The notes under the pieces: generated by a model | What the model was told of the DNA's origin: nothing | Databases searched by the model: none | The model's input: only the letters and a program-made list of their open reading frames with translations | Position numbers and translations under genes: made by a program | Part shown: positions 55,252-63,988 of the stretch, in pieces | Layout of the letters: every line of letters starts with the position of its first letter | Position numbering within the stretch: the first letter of the stretch is position 1 | NCBI RefSeq assembly: GCF_900109705.1 | Contig: NZ_FOAI01000001.1 | Location: 186,001-250,000, forward strand | Length of the DNA stretch: 64,000 nt | From: Roseivivax marinus | GTDB taxonomy: Bacteria > Pseudomonadota > Alphaproteobacteria > Rhodobacterales > Rhodobacteraceae | Reading direction: 5' to 3'

Positions 55252-55647
55252 TCAGGCCACGGCCGGCCGCGACGGTGCCGAAGCTCGATGCGGGCGCAGT
55301 ACCACGGCCGCAAAGGCGATCAGCGACAGGACCGTCAGGATCGAGCCGATCTTCGCGAGGGTTTCGCCGGTCCCTTGCACAGCCGACACGATGCCCGGCA
55401 CGATGAAGACCACGCCCGTGACCGCGAGAGCGAAATGAGCCCTCGCGAGCCTTCCCTGCGCCGCCTGTGGCACGAGGTGGTAGTAGAAAGCGAAAATCGC
55501 GAAGCCGACCCAGCCCAGCAGGTTCAGGTGGGCGTGGGCGACGGAAAGTCCGTGATCTCCCGAAGCGGACATCTGTATGCCCCATCCCATTCCGACAATC
55601 GCCGATATCACGGCGAGGATCATGAAGCGGCGTGCCAATCCATTCAT
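55252..55647 (-). CDS. Small four-helix membrane protein, possibly haem-copper-oxidase related
   Basis: The 131-residue protein has four predicted membrane helices (about residues 7-25, 38-60, 68-88 and 95-115). Its second helix region carries HGLSVAHAHLNLLGW and later FAFYYHLVP. The histidines in this pattern resemble those in haem-binding helices of cytochrome oxidase subunit I-like proteins, but the protein is far too short to be an oxidase. It is divergent from the formate dehydrogenase gene. I do not assign a function. Confidence 0.65.
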   Translation of the reverse strand: MNGLARRFMILAVISAIVGMGWGIQMSASGDHGLSVAHAHLNLLGWVGFAIFAFYYHLVPQAAQGRLARAHFALAVTGVVFIVPGIVSAVQGTGETLAKIGSILTVLSLIAFAAVVLRPHRASAPSRPAVA

Positions 55648-55920
55648 CTCGAATTACTCCCTGTGGCCACCTGGTATCTGGCGGCGGCCGGAAAATGCGC
55701 GACCGGCACCCCCGATCGCGGAACGGATCTTACATTCGTGATCTGGCCCCACGAAGTGTTTTCGGCAGGCTTGCCGGACTGGCCGGTGCTGCGGCGCGGG
55801 GGCGTGATTGCAGCGCATCGGAACCCTCCGCGCCGCGTTTTCTAGGCAAGGAGTCGGAATTGACCGCAGCGCCCCCCGCGCGCGATTGGTAGAGGTAGCC
55901 CGACCAAGGGAGGCTTTCGC

Positions 55921-58707
55921 ATGTCCGGCACCATCCGCTTCACACTCGACGGCCGAGAGGTCGAGGCAGAGCCCGGCCAGACCATCTGGGAGGTGGCGCA
56001 CGGGCAGGGCCTCGTGATCCCGCACCTCTGCCACCGGCCCGAGCCCGGCTATCGCCCCGACGGCAACTGCCGCGCCTGCATGGTCGAGGTCGAGGGCGAG
56101 AGGAATCTCGTGGCCTCGTGCATCCGCGAGCCGAAGGAGGGCATGGTCGTGACGTCCGATTCCGGCCGGGCTACACACGCGCGCAAGATGGTGGTCGAGA
56201 TGCTGATGGCCGACCAGCCGGAGCCCGAGGTGGCGCACGATCGCTCGGCGCATTTCTGGAAGATGGCCGAACTGCAAGGCGTGACCGAAAGCCGCTTCCC
56301 GACGATGGAAGCCGAGCGCATTCCGCTGCTCGACGACAGTCACGTCGCCATGCGCGTGAACCTCGACGCCTGCATCCAATGCAACCTCTGCGTCCGCGCC
56401 TGCCGCGAGGTGCAGGTGAACGACGTGATCGGCATGGCCGACCGCGGCCACGATGCTTTCCCGATCTTTGATCTCGACGACCCGATGGGCGCCTCGACAT
56501 GCGTGGCCTGCGGCGAATGTGTGCAGGCCTGTCCCACCGGTGCGCTGATGCCGGCCTCGGTGGTGGACGAACAGCAGGTCGGCGACCGCGAGGACTTCGA
56601 TGAGGAGGTCGACAGCGTCTGCCCGTTCTGCGGTGTCGGCTGCCAGGTCTCGATCAAGGTCAAGGACGACAAGGTGAAGTACGTTCAGGGCATCAACGGC
56701 CCGGCGAACGAGGGGCGGCTTTGCGTCAAGGGCCGCTTCGGCTTCGACTACATCCATCACGGCCACCGTCTCACGAAGCCGCTGATCCGGCGCGAGGACG
56801 CGCCCGACAAGGGCTTGAACGTGGACCCCGAAAATCCCTGGACTCATTTCCGCGAGGCCACCTGGGAGGAAGCGCTGGACGTCGCCGCGCGTGGCCTCGC
56901 CGACCTGCGGTCCTATTACGGCGGCAAGACGATCGCGGGCTTCGGCTCGGCCAAGTGCACCAACGAAGAAGCCTACCTGTTCCAGAAGTTCATCCGCCAG
57001 GGCTTCAAGCACAACAACGTCGACCACTGCACCCGGCTCTGCCACGCCTCGTCGGTGGCCGCCTTGATGGAGAACGTCGGTTCGGGCGCCGTCACCGCCT
57101 CGTTCAACGAGATCGAGAACGCGGATATCGCCATCATCATCGGCGCCAACCCGACCGAGAACCACCCCGTCGCGGCCACCTTCTTCAAGCAGTTCGCCAA
57201 GCGCGGCGGAAAGCTGGTCATCATGGACCCGCGGGGGCAGGGCGGTCTGAAACGGCATGCCTGGCAGAACCTCCAGTTCCGGCCCGGCACCGACGTTGCG
57301 CTCCTGAACGCGATCATGAACGTGATCGTCGAAGAGAAGCTCTACGACCGGCAATACATCGAGGGCTTCACCGAGGGCTTCTTCGAGTTCCGCGATCACA
57401 TCCGCGCCTTCCCGCCCGAGCGCATGGCCGAGCTCTGCGGCATCGAGGCGGAGACCATCCGCGAGGTCGCACGCGAGTTCGCACGGTCCCGTGCAGGGAT
57501 GATCTTCTGGGGCATGGGCGTGTCGCAGCACATCCACGGCACCGACAACTCGCGCTGCCTTATCTCTCTCGCGCTGCTCTGCGGCCATGTCGGGCGGCCG
57601 GGCACCGGTCTGCATCCGCTTCGCGGGCAGAACAACGTGCAGGGCGCGTCGGATGCGGGGCTGATCCCGCAGGTCATGCCGGACTATCAGCCCGTGACCG
57701 ACAGCGAGGTGCGCGATCTTTTCCGCCACATCTGGCGCGGCACCGAGATCGACGCCGAGCCCGGTCTGACCGTGGTCGAGATCATGGACCGGGTCTATCG
57801 TGGAGAGATCCGAGGCATGTATGTGCTGGGCGAAAACCCGGCCATGTCCGACCCTGACGTCGAACATGCCCGCCGCGCCCTCGCCAAGCTGAGCCACCTC
57901 GTGGTGCAGGACATCTTCCTGACCGAGACGGCGATGTATGCCGACGTGATCCTGCCGGCCTCGGCGCTGCCCGAGAAGACCGGCACGGTGACCAACACCA
58001 ACCGGCAGGTGCAGATGGTGCGCCGCGCGGTGCCGACCCCCGGCGAGGCGCGGGAGGACTGGCGTATCATCGTCGATCTCGCGCGGCGGATCGGGCTCGA
58101 CTGGGACTACGACCACCCGCGTCATGTCTTCGACGAGATGAAGATGTCGATGTTCTCGCTGCATCATATCACCTGGTCGCGGCTGGAGCGCGAAAGTTCG
58201 GTCACCTATCCCTGCAAGGGGCCGGACATTCCCGGCGAGGACGTGGTGTTCGGCGACGGCTTCCCGCGCCGGGCGGGCCGCGCCAAGTTCACCCCCGCCC
58301 GCGTGACCCCGCCGGCGGAGGTGCCGGACGAGGCCTACCCGATGATCCTGACCACCGGCCGCCAGCTCGAGCATTGGCACACCGGGTCGATGACCCGGCG
58401 GGCCTCGGTGCTCGACGCGGTGGAGCCCGAAGCGAACTGCTCGCTACATCCCTCGACCCTGCGCAAGCTGGGGGTCGATGCCGGCGGGCGGGTGCGCCTG
58501 ACCACGCGACGCGGCAGCCTCGACGTGATGGCACGGGCCGACCGCAACGTGGCGCCGGACATGGTGTTCCTGCCCTTCGCCTACGTCGAGGCCGCGGCGA
58601 ACATCCTGACGAACCCGGCGCTGGATCCGTTCGGCAAGATTCCCGAGTTCAAGTACTCCGCGGTGCGCGTCGAGGCCGCGGACGGAGACGCGGTGGCGGC
58701 CGAGTAG
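55921..58707 (+). CDS. Formate dehydrogenase-type molybdoenzyme alpha subunit
   Basis: The 928-residue protein has an N-terminal [2Fe-2S] ferredoxin domain (C37, C50, C53, C67). Two [4Fe-4S] sites follow at C151/C154/C157/C161 and C194/C197/C200/C204, and another [4Fe-4S] motif CPFCGVGC at 234-241. The bis-MGD molybdenum/tungsten domain has DHCTRLCH, where C374 aligns with the catalytic Cys/Sec position. The layout matches NAD-dependent FdsA/FdhA subunits. However, residues 93-120, where FdsA-type proteins carry a His-Cys3 cluster, contain no cysteine. The diaphorase subunits FdsB/FdsG and the assembly factor FdhD are not nearby. The electron acceptor is therefore uncertain. Confidence 0.88.
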   Translation: MSGTIRFTLDGREVEAEPGQTIWEVAHGQGLVIPHLCHRPEPGYRPDGNCRACMVEVEGERNLVASCIREPKEGMVVTSDSGRATHARKMVVEMLMADQPEPEVAHDRSAHFWKMAELQGVTESRFPTMEAERIPLLDDSHVAMRVNLDACIQCNLCVRACREVQVNDVIGMADRGHDAFPIFDLDDPMGASTCVACGECVQACPTGALMPASVVDEQQVGDREDFDEEVDSVCPFCGVGCQVSIKVKDDKVKYVQGINGPANEGRLCVKGRFGFDYIHHGHRLTKPLIRREDAPDKGLNVDPENPWTHFREATWEEALDVAARGLADLRSYYGGKTIAGFGSAKCTNEEAYLFQKFIRQGFKHNNVDHCTRLCHASSVAALMENVGSGAVTASFNEIENADIAIIIGANPTENHPVAATFFKQFAKRGGKLVIMDPRGQGGLKRHAWQNLQFRPGTDVALLNAIMNVIVEEKLYDRQYIEGFTEGFFEFRDHIRAFPPERMAELCGIEAETIREVAREFARSRAGMIFWGMGVSQHIHGTDNSRCLISLALLCGHVGRPGTGLHPLRGQNNVQGASDAGLIPQVMPDYQPVTDSEVRDLFRHIWRGTEIDAEPGLTVVEIMDRVYRGEIRGMYVLGENPAMSDPDVEHARRALAKLSHLVVQDIFLTETAMYADVILPASALPEKTGTVTNTNRQVQMVRRAVPTPGEAREDWRIIVDLARRIGLDWDYDHPRHVFDEMKMSMFSLHHITWSRLERESSVTYPCKGPDIPGEDVVFGDGFPRRAGRAKFTPARVTPPAEVPDEAYPMILTTGRQLEHWHTGSMTRRASVLDAVEPEANCSLHPSTLRKLGVDAGGRVRLTTRRGSLDVMARADRNVAPDMVFLPFAYVEAAANILTNPALDPFGKIPEFKYSAVRVEAADGDAVAAE

Positions 58708-58806
58708 CGCCGAACCGGCGGCCTCTTTCCGCCCATTGCCGCGCGGGCCCGGGAACGGGCGCGGGCGGCGTACGTTTGGCTGGCATCCCGGACGGAGGAT
58801 GACACC

Positions 58807-59268
58807 ATGACGGACCGTGACGATGCGCCCACCAGCCCCGACGCCGTGCAAGACGTTCAGATCAATGCGGTGCAGTCGCTGTTGCGGCGCACGGTAGACG
58901 CGCGCGAGGGCTTCGACGTAATGGTCGAAAAAGCCGAACCAGAGTTTCGGCCGGTCGCCCTCAAGTTCCGCGAGACCCACCACCAGCACGCCGAGCGTAC
59001 CGCTGCGATCGTCACCGCGCTGGGCGGTGAGCCGGACAGCGAAGGCAGCTTCTTCGGCACCGTGAACCGCACGGTTGTCTCGGTGCGCGCCATGTTCGAC
59101 GAGATCGACGAGGACGTGATGGACAGCGTCCGCGACGGCGAGAAGCACGTGCTCGAGTCGTTCGACGAGGCCATCTCCACGCTCGGCACCAATCGACACC
59201 GCGATGAAATCCTCGCCATGCGTGGCGAGATCGAAGCGCTGCTGGACGAGACCCGCCACCTCGACTGA
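58807..59268 (+). CDS. DUF2383-like four-helix bundle protein
   Basis: The 153-residue acidic protein is predicted all-helical, with regular heptad-like segments around RTVDAREGFDVMVEKAEPEF and THHQHAERTAAIVTALGG. It resembles the ferritin-like DUF2383/PA2169 family, whose function is unknown. The ATG at 58807 follows a GGAGG site. It starts 99 bases after the formate dehydrogenase gene on the same strand and ends before a perfect hairpin. Confidence 0.75.
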   Translation: MTDRDDAPTSPDAVQDVQINAVQSLLRRTVDAREGFDVMVEKAEPEFRPVALKFRETHHQHAERTAAIVTALGGEPDSEGSFFGTVNRTVVSVRAMFDEIDEDVMDSVRDGEKHVLESFDEAISTLGTNRHRDEILAMRGEIEALLDETRHLD

Positions 59269-59273
59269 GAGAG

Positions 59274-59302
59274 CGGCTTGTGCCGCGCCGCGGCACAAGC
59301 CG
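59274..59302 (+). terminator. 12-bp hairpin after the DUF2383-like gene
   Basis: CGGCTTGTGCCG (59274-59285) pairs exactly with CGGCACAAGCCG (59291-59302) around a 5-base loop. It lacks a T-tract, but its position 5 bases after the stop fits a transcript end. Confidence 0.55.
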
Positions 59303-59442
59303 ACCCTGCGGAACCTTCCCAAGAAACCGTTGACCGGTGCGCGGTTGGCTGACCAAATGGGTTTGCCGCGCACAGACGCGGCCGTGCGCCGGGAGGACGG
59401 CTCCGGACCCCGGAGACGCGGCGCCGAGAGGGAGGATTTGCC

Positions 59443-61419
59443 GTGGCAACGACGCCGCAGGGCGCGGAGCATCCGCGCTCCGTACCTGCATTGCTGGCTC
59501 GCAACGCCGCGCGCTTCGGCGCGCAGGCGGCCTATCGCGAGAAAGAATTCGGCATCTGGCAGAGCTGGACCTGGGCCGAGGCGCAGGAAGAGATCGAGGC
59601 GCTGGCACTCGGTCTGCTCGATCTCGGCGCTCAACCGGGCGATTTCATCGCGGTGATCGGGCGCAACAGGCCCTACCTCTACTGGTCCATGGTCGCGGCG
59701 CAGATGGTCGGAGCCGTGCCGGTGCCGCTCTACCAAGATGCCGTGGCCGAAGAGATGGCATACGTTCTCGACCACTGCGGCGCGCGCTTCGTGGTCGCCG
59801 CCGATCAGGAACAGGTCGACAAGGTGATCGAAGTCGCCGACCGGCTGCCGTCGTTCGAGCGCATCATCTACGTCGACTCACGGGGCTTGCGGAAATACGA
59901 CCACAGCCGCCTAAGCGCCTTCGACGCGGTGCAGAAGGCCGGGCGCGAGGCAGGTGAGACGCAGCGCGAAGAGTTGGAGAACCGGCGCGCCCGGCTCGAC
60001 TACGACGATATCTGCGTGATGCTCTACACCTCGGGCACCACCGGAAAGCCCAAGGGCGTCGTGCTGTCCAACCGCAACATCATCGAGACGGCGAAAAACT
60101 CGGCCGAGTTCGATCACCTGCGCGCGGACGACGAGGTCTTGGCCTATCTGCCGATGGCCTGGGTGGGCGATTTCATCTTCTCGATAGGGCAAGCCTACTG
60201 GACGGGGTTCTGCGTGAACTGCCCGGAAAGCGCCGACACGCTGGTCACGGACCTGCGCGAAATCGCCCCAACCTACTACTTCGCGCCGCCGCGCGTCTTC
60301 GAGACCAATCTCACCCAGATCATGATCCGGATGGAAGACGCGGGCGCTCTCAAGCGGCGCATGTTCCACTACTTCATGGAGCACGCCCGTCGCGTGGGGC
60401 CGCGCCTTCTCGACGGACATTCCGTTGGGCTTTGGGACCGGCTGAAATACCGCATGGGCGAGGTGCTGGTCTACGGTCCGCTCAAGAACGCGCTGGGCTT
60501 CAGCCGGATCCGGGTGGGCTACACCGCGGGCGAGGCCATCGGGCCGGAGATCTTCGACTTCTACCGCGCGCTCGGCATCAACCTGAAGCAGCTCTACGGC
60601 CAGACCGAAGCGTCCGTGTTCATCACCCAGCAACCCGACGGAGAGGTGCGCTCGGACACCGTGGGCGTGCCGTCGCCGGGGGTGGAGCTGAAGATCGCGG
60701 AGTCGGGGGAGGTGTTCTACCGCTCTCCGGGCACCTTCGTGGAATACTACAAGAACGCCGAGTCGACCCGGGACACCAAGGATCCCGAGGGCTGGGTCGC
60801 GACCGGCGATGCGGGTTTCGTCGAGGAGGACAGCGGCCACCTGCGGATCATCGACCGCGCGAAGGATGTGGGGCACATGGCCTCGGGCGCGCTGTTCGCG
60901 CCGAAATACGTGGAGAACAAGCTCAAGTTCTACCCCGCGATCCTCGAGGCGGTGGTGTTCGGCGCGGGCCGCGAGACGTGTTGCGCCTTCATCAACATCG
61001 ACCTCACCGCGGTGGGCAACTGGGCCGAGCGCAACAACATCGCCTACTCGTCCTACCAGGAGCTTGCCGGGCATCCGTTGGTGCTGGAAACGATCCAGTC
61101 CCACGTCGAGGAGACCAACGAGAGCGTCGCGCAGGACGAGATGCTGTCGGGCTGTCAGGTGCATCGCTTCCTGGTGCTGCACAAGGAGTTGGACGCCGAC
61201 GACGGCGAGCTGACGCGCACCCGCAAGGTGCGGCGCAAGATCATCGCCGAGAAATACGCGGACCTCGTGACCGCGCTCTACGACGGGTCGGACGAGGTCT
61301 ACACCGAGACCGAGGTGACCTACGAGGACGGCCGCACGGGCCGGATACGCGCGACGCTCGCGATCCGCGACGCAAAGACGGTGCCGGTGTCCGCGCCGGT
61401 CAGGGAGGCTGCAGAATGA
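59443..61419 (+). CDS. AMP-dependent acyl-CoA ligase (long-chain type)
   Basis: The 658-residue ANL-superfamily ligase activates a carboxylate through an acyl-AMP and transfers it to CoA. The phosphate-binding loop is MLYTSGTTGKPKGVVLSN, A5 is KQLYGQTEASVFI and A7/A8 covers WVATGDAGFVEEDSGHLRIIDRAKDV. It resembles long-chain fatty-acid synthetases with an extended C-terminal region. The start is GTG at 59443 with GGGAGG about 9 bases upstream. The liv transporter genes follow on the same strand, so the ligase probably activates the imported substrate; the acid is not identifiable. Confidence 0.88.
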   Translation: MATTPQGAEHPRSVPALLARNAARFGAQAAYREKEFGIWQSWTWAEAQEEIEALALGLLDLGAQPGDFIAVIGRNRPYLYWSMVAAQMVGAVPVPLYQDAVAEEMAYVLDHCGARFVVAADQEQVDKVIEVADRLPSFERIIYVDSRGLRKYDHSRLSAFDAVQKAGREAGETQREELENRRARLDYDDICVMLYTSGTTGKPKGVVLSNRNIIETAKNSAEFDHLRADDEVLAYLPMAWVGDFIFSIGQAYWTGFCVNCPESADTLVTDLREIAPTYYFAPPRVFETNLTQIMIRMEDAGALKRRMFHYFMEHARRVGPRLLDGHSVGLWDRLKYRMGEVLVYGPLKNALGFSRIRVGYTAGEAIGPEIFDFYRALGINLKQLYGQTEASVFITQQPDGEVRSDTVGVPSPGVELKIAESGEVFYRSPGTFVEYYKNAESTRDTKDPEGWVATGDAGFVEEDSGHLRIIDRAKDVGHMASGALFAPKYVENKLKFYPAILEAVVFGAGRETCCAFINIDLTAVGNWAERNNIAYSSYQELAGHPLVLETIQSHVEETNESVAQDEMLSGCQVHRFLVLHKELDADDGELTRTRKVRRKIIAEKYADLVTALYDGSDEVYTETEVTYEDGRTGRIRATLAIRDAKTVPVSAPVREAAE

Positions 61420-61495
61420 CGCGTGACGCTCGCGCTGACGCGCATCGCCCCACCCGCCATCCCGTGGCGCCGGTCAGAACCAGAGGGGACCGGAC

Positions 61496-62308
61496 ATGAT
61501 GGATGGGGCGGGATACGTGACCGCGGACGGCCGTCAGATCGGTGGGGAGCTTCTGGCCCTGCATAACATCACCCTGCGCTTTGGCGGCGTGGTGGCCATC
61601 AACGACATCTCGTTCGATATCCGCGAGGGCGAGATCCGGGCCATCATCGGACCGAACGGAGCAGGCAAGTCGTCGATGCTGAACGTGATCTCGGGGTTCT
61701 ACACGCCGTCCCAAGGCGAGGTCCGCTACAAGGGCGAGACGCGTCCGCCCATGAAGCCCTACGAGGTGGCTCGAATGGGCGTTGCGCGCACGTTCCAGAA
61801 CATCGCGTTGTTCGAGGGCATGACGGTTTTGGACAACGTGATGACCGGCCGGCTTACGCACATGAACACAGGCATCGCACAGCAGGCGCTCTGGTGGGGC
61901 CGCGCACGCGACGAGGAAATGGAGAACCGCGCCAAGGTCGAGCGGGTGATCGATTTCCTCGAGATCCAGAACATCCGCAAGACGCCGGTGGGGCGGCTGC
62001 CCTACGGTCTGAAAAAGCGGGTCGAGCTGGCGCGGGCGCTGGCGGCCGAGCCGTCATTGCTGCTGCTGGACGAGCCGATGGCGGGCATGAACGTCGAGGA
62101 GAAGGAGGACATGAGCCGCTTCATCCTCGACGTGAACGACGAGTTCGGCACCACGATCTGCCTGATCGAGCATGACATGGGCGTGGTGATGGACCTGAGC
62201 GACCGGGTGGTCGTGATGGATTACGGCAAGAAGATCGGGGACGGCACGCCGGACGAGGTGCGCGGCAACCAGGACGTCATCGACGCCTATCTCGGGGTGT
62301 CGCATTGA
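61496..62308 (+). CDS. livG: Branched-chain-type ABC transporter ATPase LivG
   Basis: The 270-residue HAAT-family ATPase has Walker A IGPNGAGKSSML, a signature region LPYGLKKRVELARAL (LSGG replaced by LPYG, common in LivG), and Walker B LLLLDEPMAGMN. The typical segment GVARTFQNIALFEGMTVLDNVM is present. LivG-type systems import branched-chain amino acids, but also urea, amides, aromatic acids and other carboxylates. An upstream acyl-CoA ligase points to a carboxylate here. Confidence 0.93.
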   Translation: MMDGAGYVTADGRQIGGELLALHNITLRFGGVVAINDISFDIREGEIRAIIGPNGAGKSSMLNVISGFYTPSQGEVRYKGETRPPMKPYEVARMGVARTFQNIALFEGMTVLDNVMTGRLTHMNTGIAQQALWWGRARDEEMENRAKVERVIDFLEIQNIRKTPVGRLPYGLKKRVELARALAAEPSLLLLDEPMAGMNVEEKEDMSRFILDVNDEFGTTICLIEHDMGVVMDLSDRVVVMDYGKKIGDGTPDEVRGNQDVIDAYLGVSH

Positions 62309-62415
62309 TCCGGCGCGGCGCACGGGCGGCATTGTGCGAGAGGCGCGGTCCCTCGCGCTCCGCGGAAAATTTGAACCAGGAAGAAGCGGCGCCCGCGGGC
62401 GGGGAGAGGCGGTAA

Positions 62416-63366
62416 ATGTACACGTACCTGATCGAGCCTTTCGTGGAGATGTTCGAGGCTCCGGATTTCCTGATGCAGGTGCTCTGGGAGGGCCTGGTCT
62501 CGGGCGTGCTCTATGCGCTGATCGCACTCGGCTTCGTGCTGATCTTCCGCTCGAGCCGCATCTTCAACTTCGCGCAGGGTATCATGGTGGTCTTCGCGGC
62601 GCTGACGCTGGTCGGGCTGCATGCCGCGGGGCTGCCGGCCTGGATCGCGGTGGCGGCCACGCTGGGCGTGATGTTCCTGCTGGCTGTGACGGTCGAGCGG
62701 GTCGTGTTGCGGCCGCTGGTCGGACAGCCGGACATCATCCTCTTCATGGCGACGATCGGCATCACGCTGTTCCTGATCGGTTTCGGCGAGATCATTTTCG
62801 GCGGCGAGAACAAGGCGATGATCACGAGCGAGCTCGGGATCCCGACCGGAGACGTGGTGCTGGAGCCGTTCGGCGGGCTGCTGATCCTGCAGAAGCTCGA
62901 TATGACCGTGGTCGCGGTGGCGGTAATCCTCGTCGGTGCACTGCTGGCGTTCCTCAACTTCACGCGTATGGGGCGCGCGATCCGGGCGCTCGGCGACGAT
63001 CACCAGGCGGCGCTGTCGGTGGGCATCTCGCTGCAGACGATCTGGGTGCTGGTGTGGTTTATCGCCGGGGTCATCGCGCTGGTAACGGGCATCGCCTGGG
63101 GCGCGCGTGCGGGCGTATCCTTCGCGCTCGAGGTCATCGCCTACAAGGCGCTGCCGGTGCTGATGCTGGGCGGGCTCGAGTCGATCACCGGGGCAATCAT
63201 CGGCGGGCTGATGATCGGGATGCTGGAGAAGCTCTTCGAGATCTACTGGGGTCAGCCGTTTCTCGGCGGCAACACCGAGACGTGGTTCGCCTTCGTGCTG
63301 GCGCTGATCGTGCTGCTGTTCCGCCCGCAGGGTCTGTTCGGCGAGCGGATCATCGAGAGGGTGTGA
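62416..63366 (+). CDS. livH: Branched-chain-type ABC transporter permease LivH
   Basis: The 316-residue permease has about eight membrane helices and the LivH-type segment GLVSGVLYALIALGFVLIFRSSRIFNFAQG. A GGAGAGG site precedes the ATG at 62416. It is 107 bases downstream of livG. An LPVLMLGGLESITGAIIGGL segment near residue 250 is the conserved LivH loop that contacts the ATPases. Confidence 0.94.
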   Translation: MYTYLIEPFVEMFEAPDFLMQVLWEGLVSGVLYALIALGFVLIFRSSRIFNFAQGIMVVFAALTLVGLHAAGLPAWIAVAATLGVMFLLAVTVERVVLRPLVGQPDIILFMATIGITLFLIGFGEIIFGGENKAMITSELGIPTGDVVLEPFGGLLILQKLDMTVVAVAVILVGALLAFLNFTRMGRAIRALGDDHQAALSVGISLQTIWVLVWFIAGVIALVTGIAWGARAGVSFALEVIAYKALPVLMLGGLESITGAIIGGLMIGMLEKLFEIYWGQPFLGGNTETWFAFVLALIVLLFRPQGLFGERIIERV

Positions 63367-63379
63367 ACGTGCAGGCGGC

Positions 63380-63595
63380 TCAGCGGCGGGAGAACGGAAA
63401 CCACATGGCGCGCATCATCGAGATCGCCGGGGCCGTCCAGAACTCCATCGCGTCGCGCATGGCGTGGGTCCCGGTGAAGCGCCGCGGGGCGGCGTCGCCG
63501 TCGCGCTCGAAGCCGATGTCAGCCTCGGCATCGGAGATGAGCTGGCGCATGCGGGTTTCGAGGTCGTCGTACATCGCTCGGGCCTTTCCGGTCAT
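63380..63595 (-). CDS. Possible small antisense-oriented protein of unknown function
   Basis: An ATG at 63595 opens a 71-residue frame beginning MTGKARAMYDDLETRMRQLI and ending RAMWFPFSRR. It runs opposite to the flanking liv genes. A GTG 21 bases upstream is in the same frame. The N-terminal half looks helical and charged; the end is Trp/Phe/Arg-rich. No ribosome site is strong and I recognise no family, so coding status is uncertain. A perfect palindrome lies 5 bases upstream of the start codon. Confidence 0.4.
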   Translation of the reverse strand: MTGKARAMYDDLETRMRQLISDAEADIGFERDGDAAPRRFTGTHAMRDAMEFWTAPAISMMRAMWFPFSRR

Positions 63596-63599
63596 TGAT

Positions 63600-63612
63600 G
63601 CAACTATGTTGC
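63600..63612. promoter_or_regulatory. 13-bp palindrome, candidate operator
   Basis: GCAACTATGTTGC has perfect 5-base arms around TAT and sits in an AT-rich patch, typical of a dimeric regulator site. It could control the minus-strand frame or downstream liv genes. No regulator gene is visible next to it. Confidence 0.45.
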
Positions 63613-63718
63613 GCACAGGCGTTTTATATCAACCAAAAATAACTCTCAGGCCGCGAGAGGGTTCCGTGGCTAGGCCTGCCCGATGCGAAAATGCCGCGAC
63701 GTGTTGCGGGAGAGCTGC

Positions 63719-63931
63719 ATGAGGGAAGACGGCCTGCGGCGACTGCGCCTGGTGGTGGGGCTGCTCGCCGCGCTTGGCACCGCGGCGGCGGTGGCGGCGG
63801 CACTCGCAGGTCAGGGCGCGGTCCTGCGGATCGTGACGGTCCTCCCGCTCTGGGCGGTCGCCGGGTTCGCGGACTGGCGGCTGAGCGGGCGATGGCGCGG
63901 GCTCTACGCCCCGGTGTTCGGAGGCCGCTGA
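63719..63931 (+). CDS. Small two-helix membrane protein in the liv operon
   Basis: The 70-residue protein begins MREDGLRRLRLVV. It has two predicted membrane helices (about residues 9-29 and 36-55) and ends WRGLYAPVFGGR. A GGGAG site lies about 6 bases before the ATG at 63719. It sits between livH and livM, where small membrane proteins of unknown function are sometimes found. No family is recognised. Confidence 0.6.
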   Translation: MREDGLRRLRLVVGLLAALGTAAAVAAALAGQGAVLRIVTVLPLWAVAGFADWRLSGRWRGLYAPVFGGR

Positions 63932-63988
63932 GGCAGGAAAGACGGAAGACCGGGCGGCAGGTGCCGCCGGCAAGGGAGGAGAAAGCAG

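Larger units (their letters stand above)
63367..63718. other. 352-base interval between livH and the small membrane protein gene
   Basis: Holds an open frame on the minus strand (listed separately) and a 13-bp palindrome GCAACTATGTTGC at 63600-63612 in a locally AT-rich patch. No plus-strand gene is visible. Confidence 0.5.

Noticed and set aside
55654-58380. 908-residue minus-strand frame opposite the formate dehydrogenase
   Set aside because: Shadow of the molybdoenzyme gene; Arg/His/Asp-rich composition without any motif.
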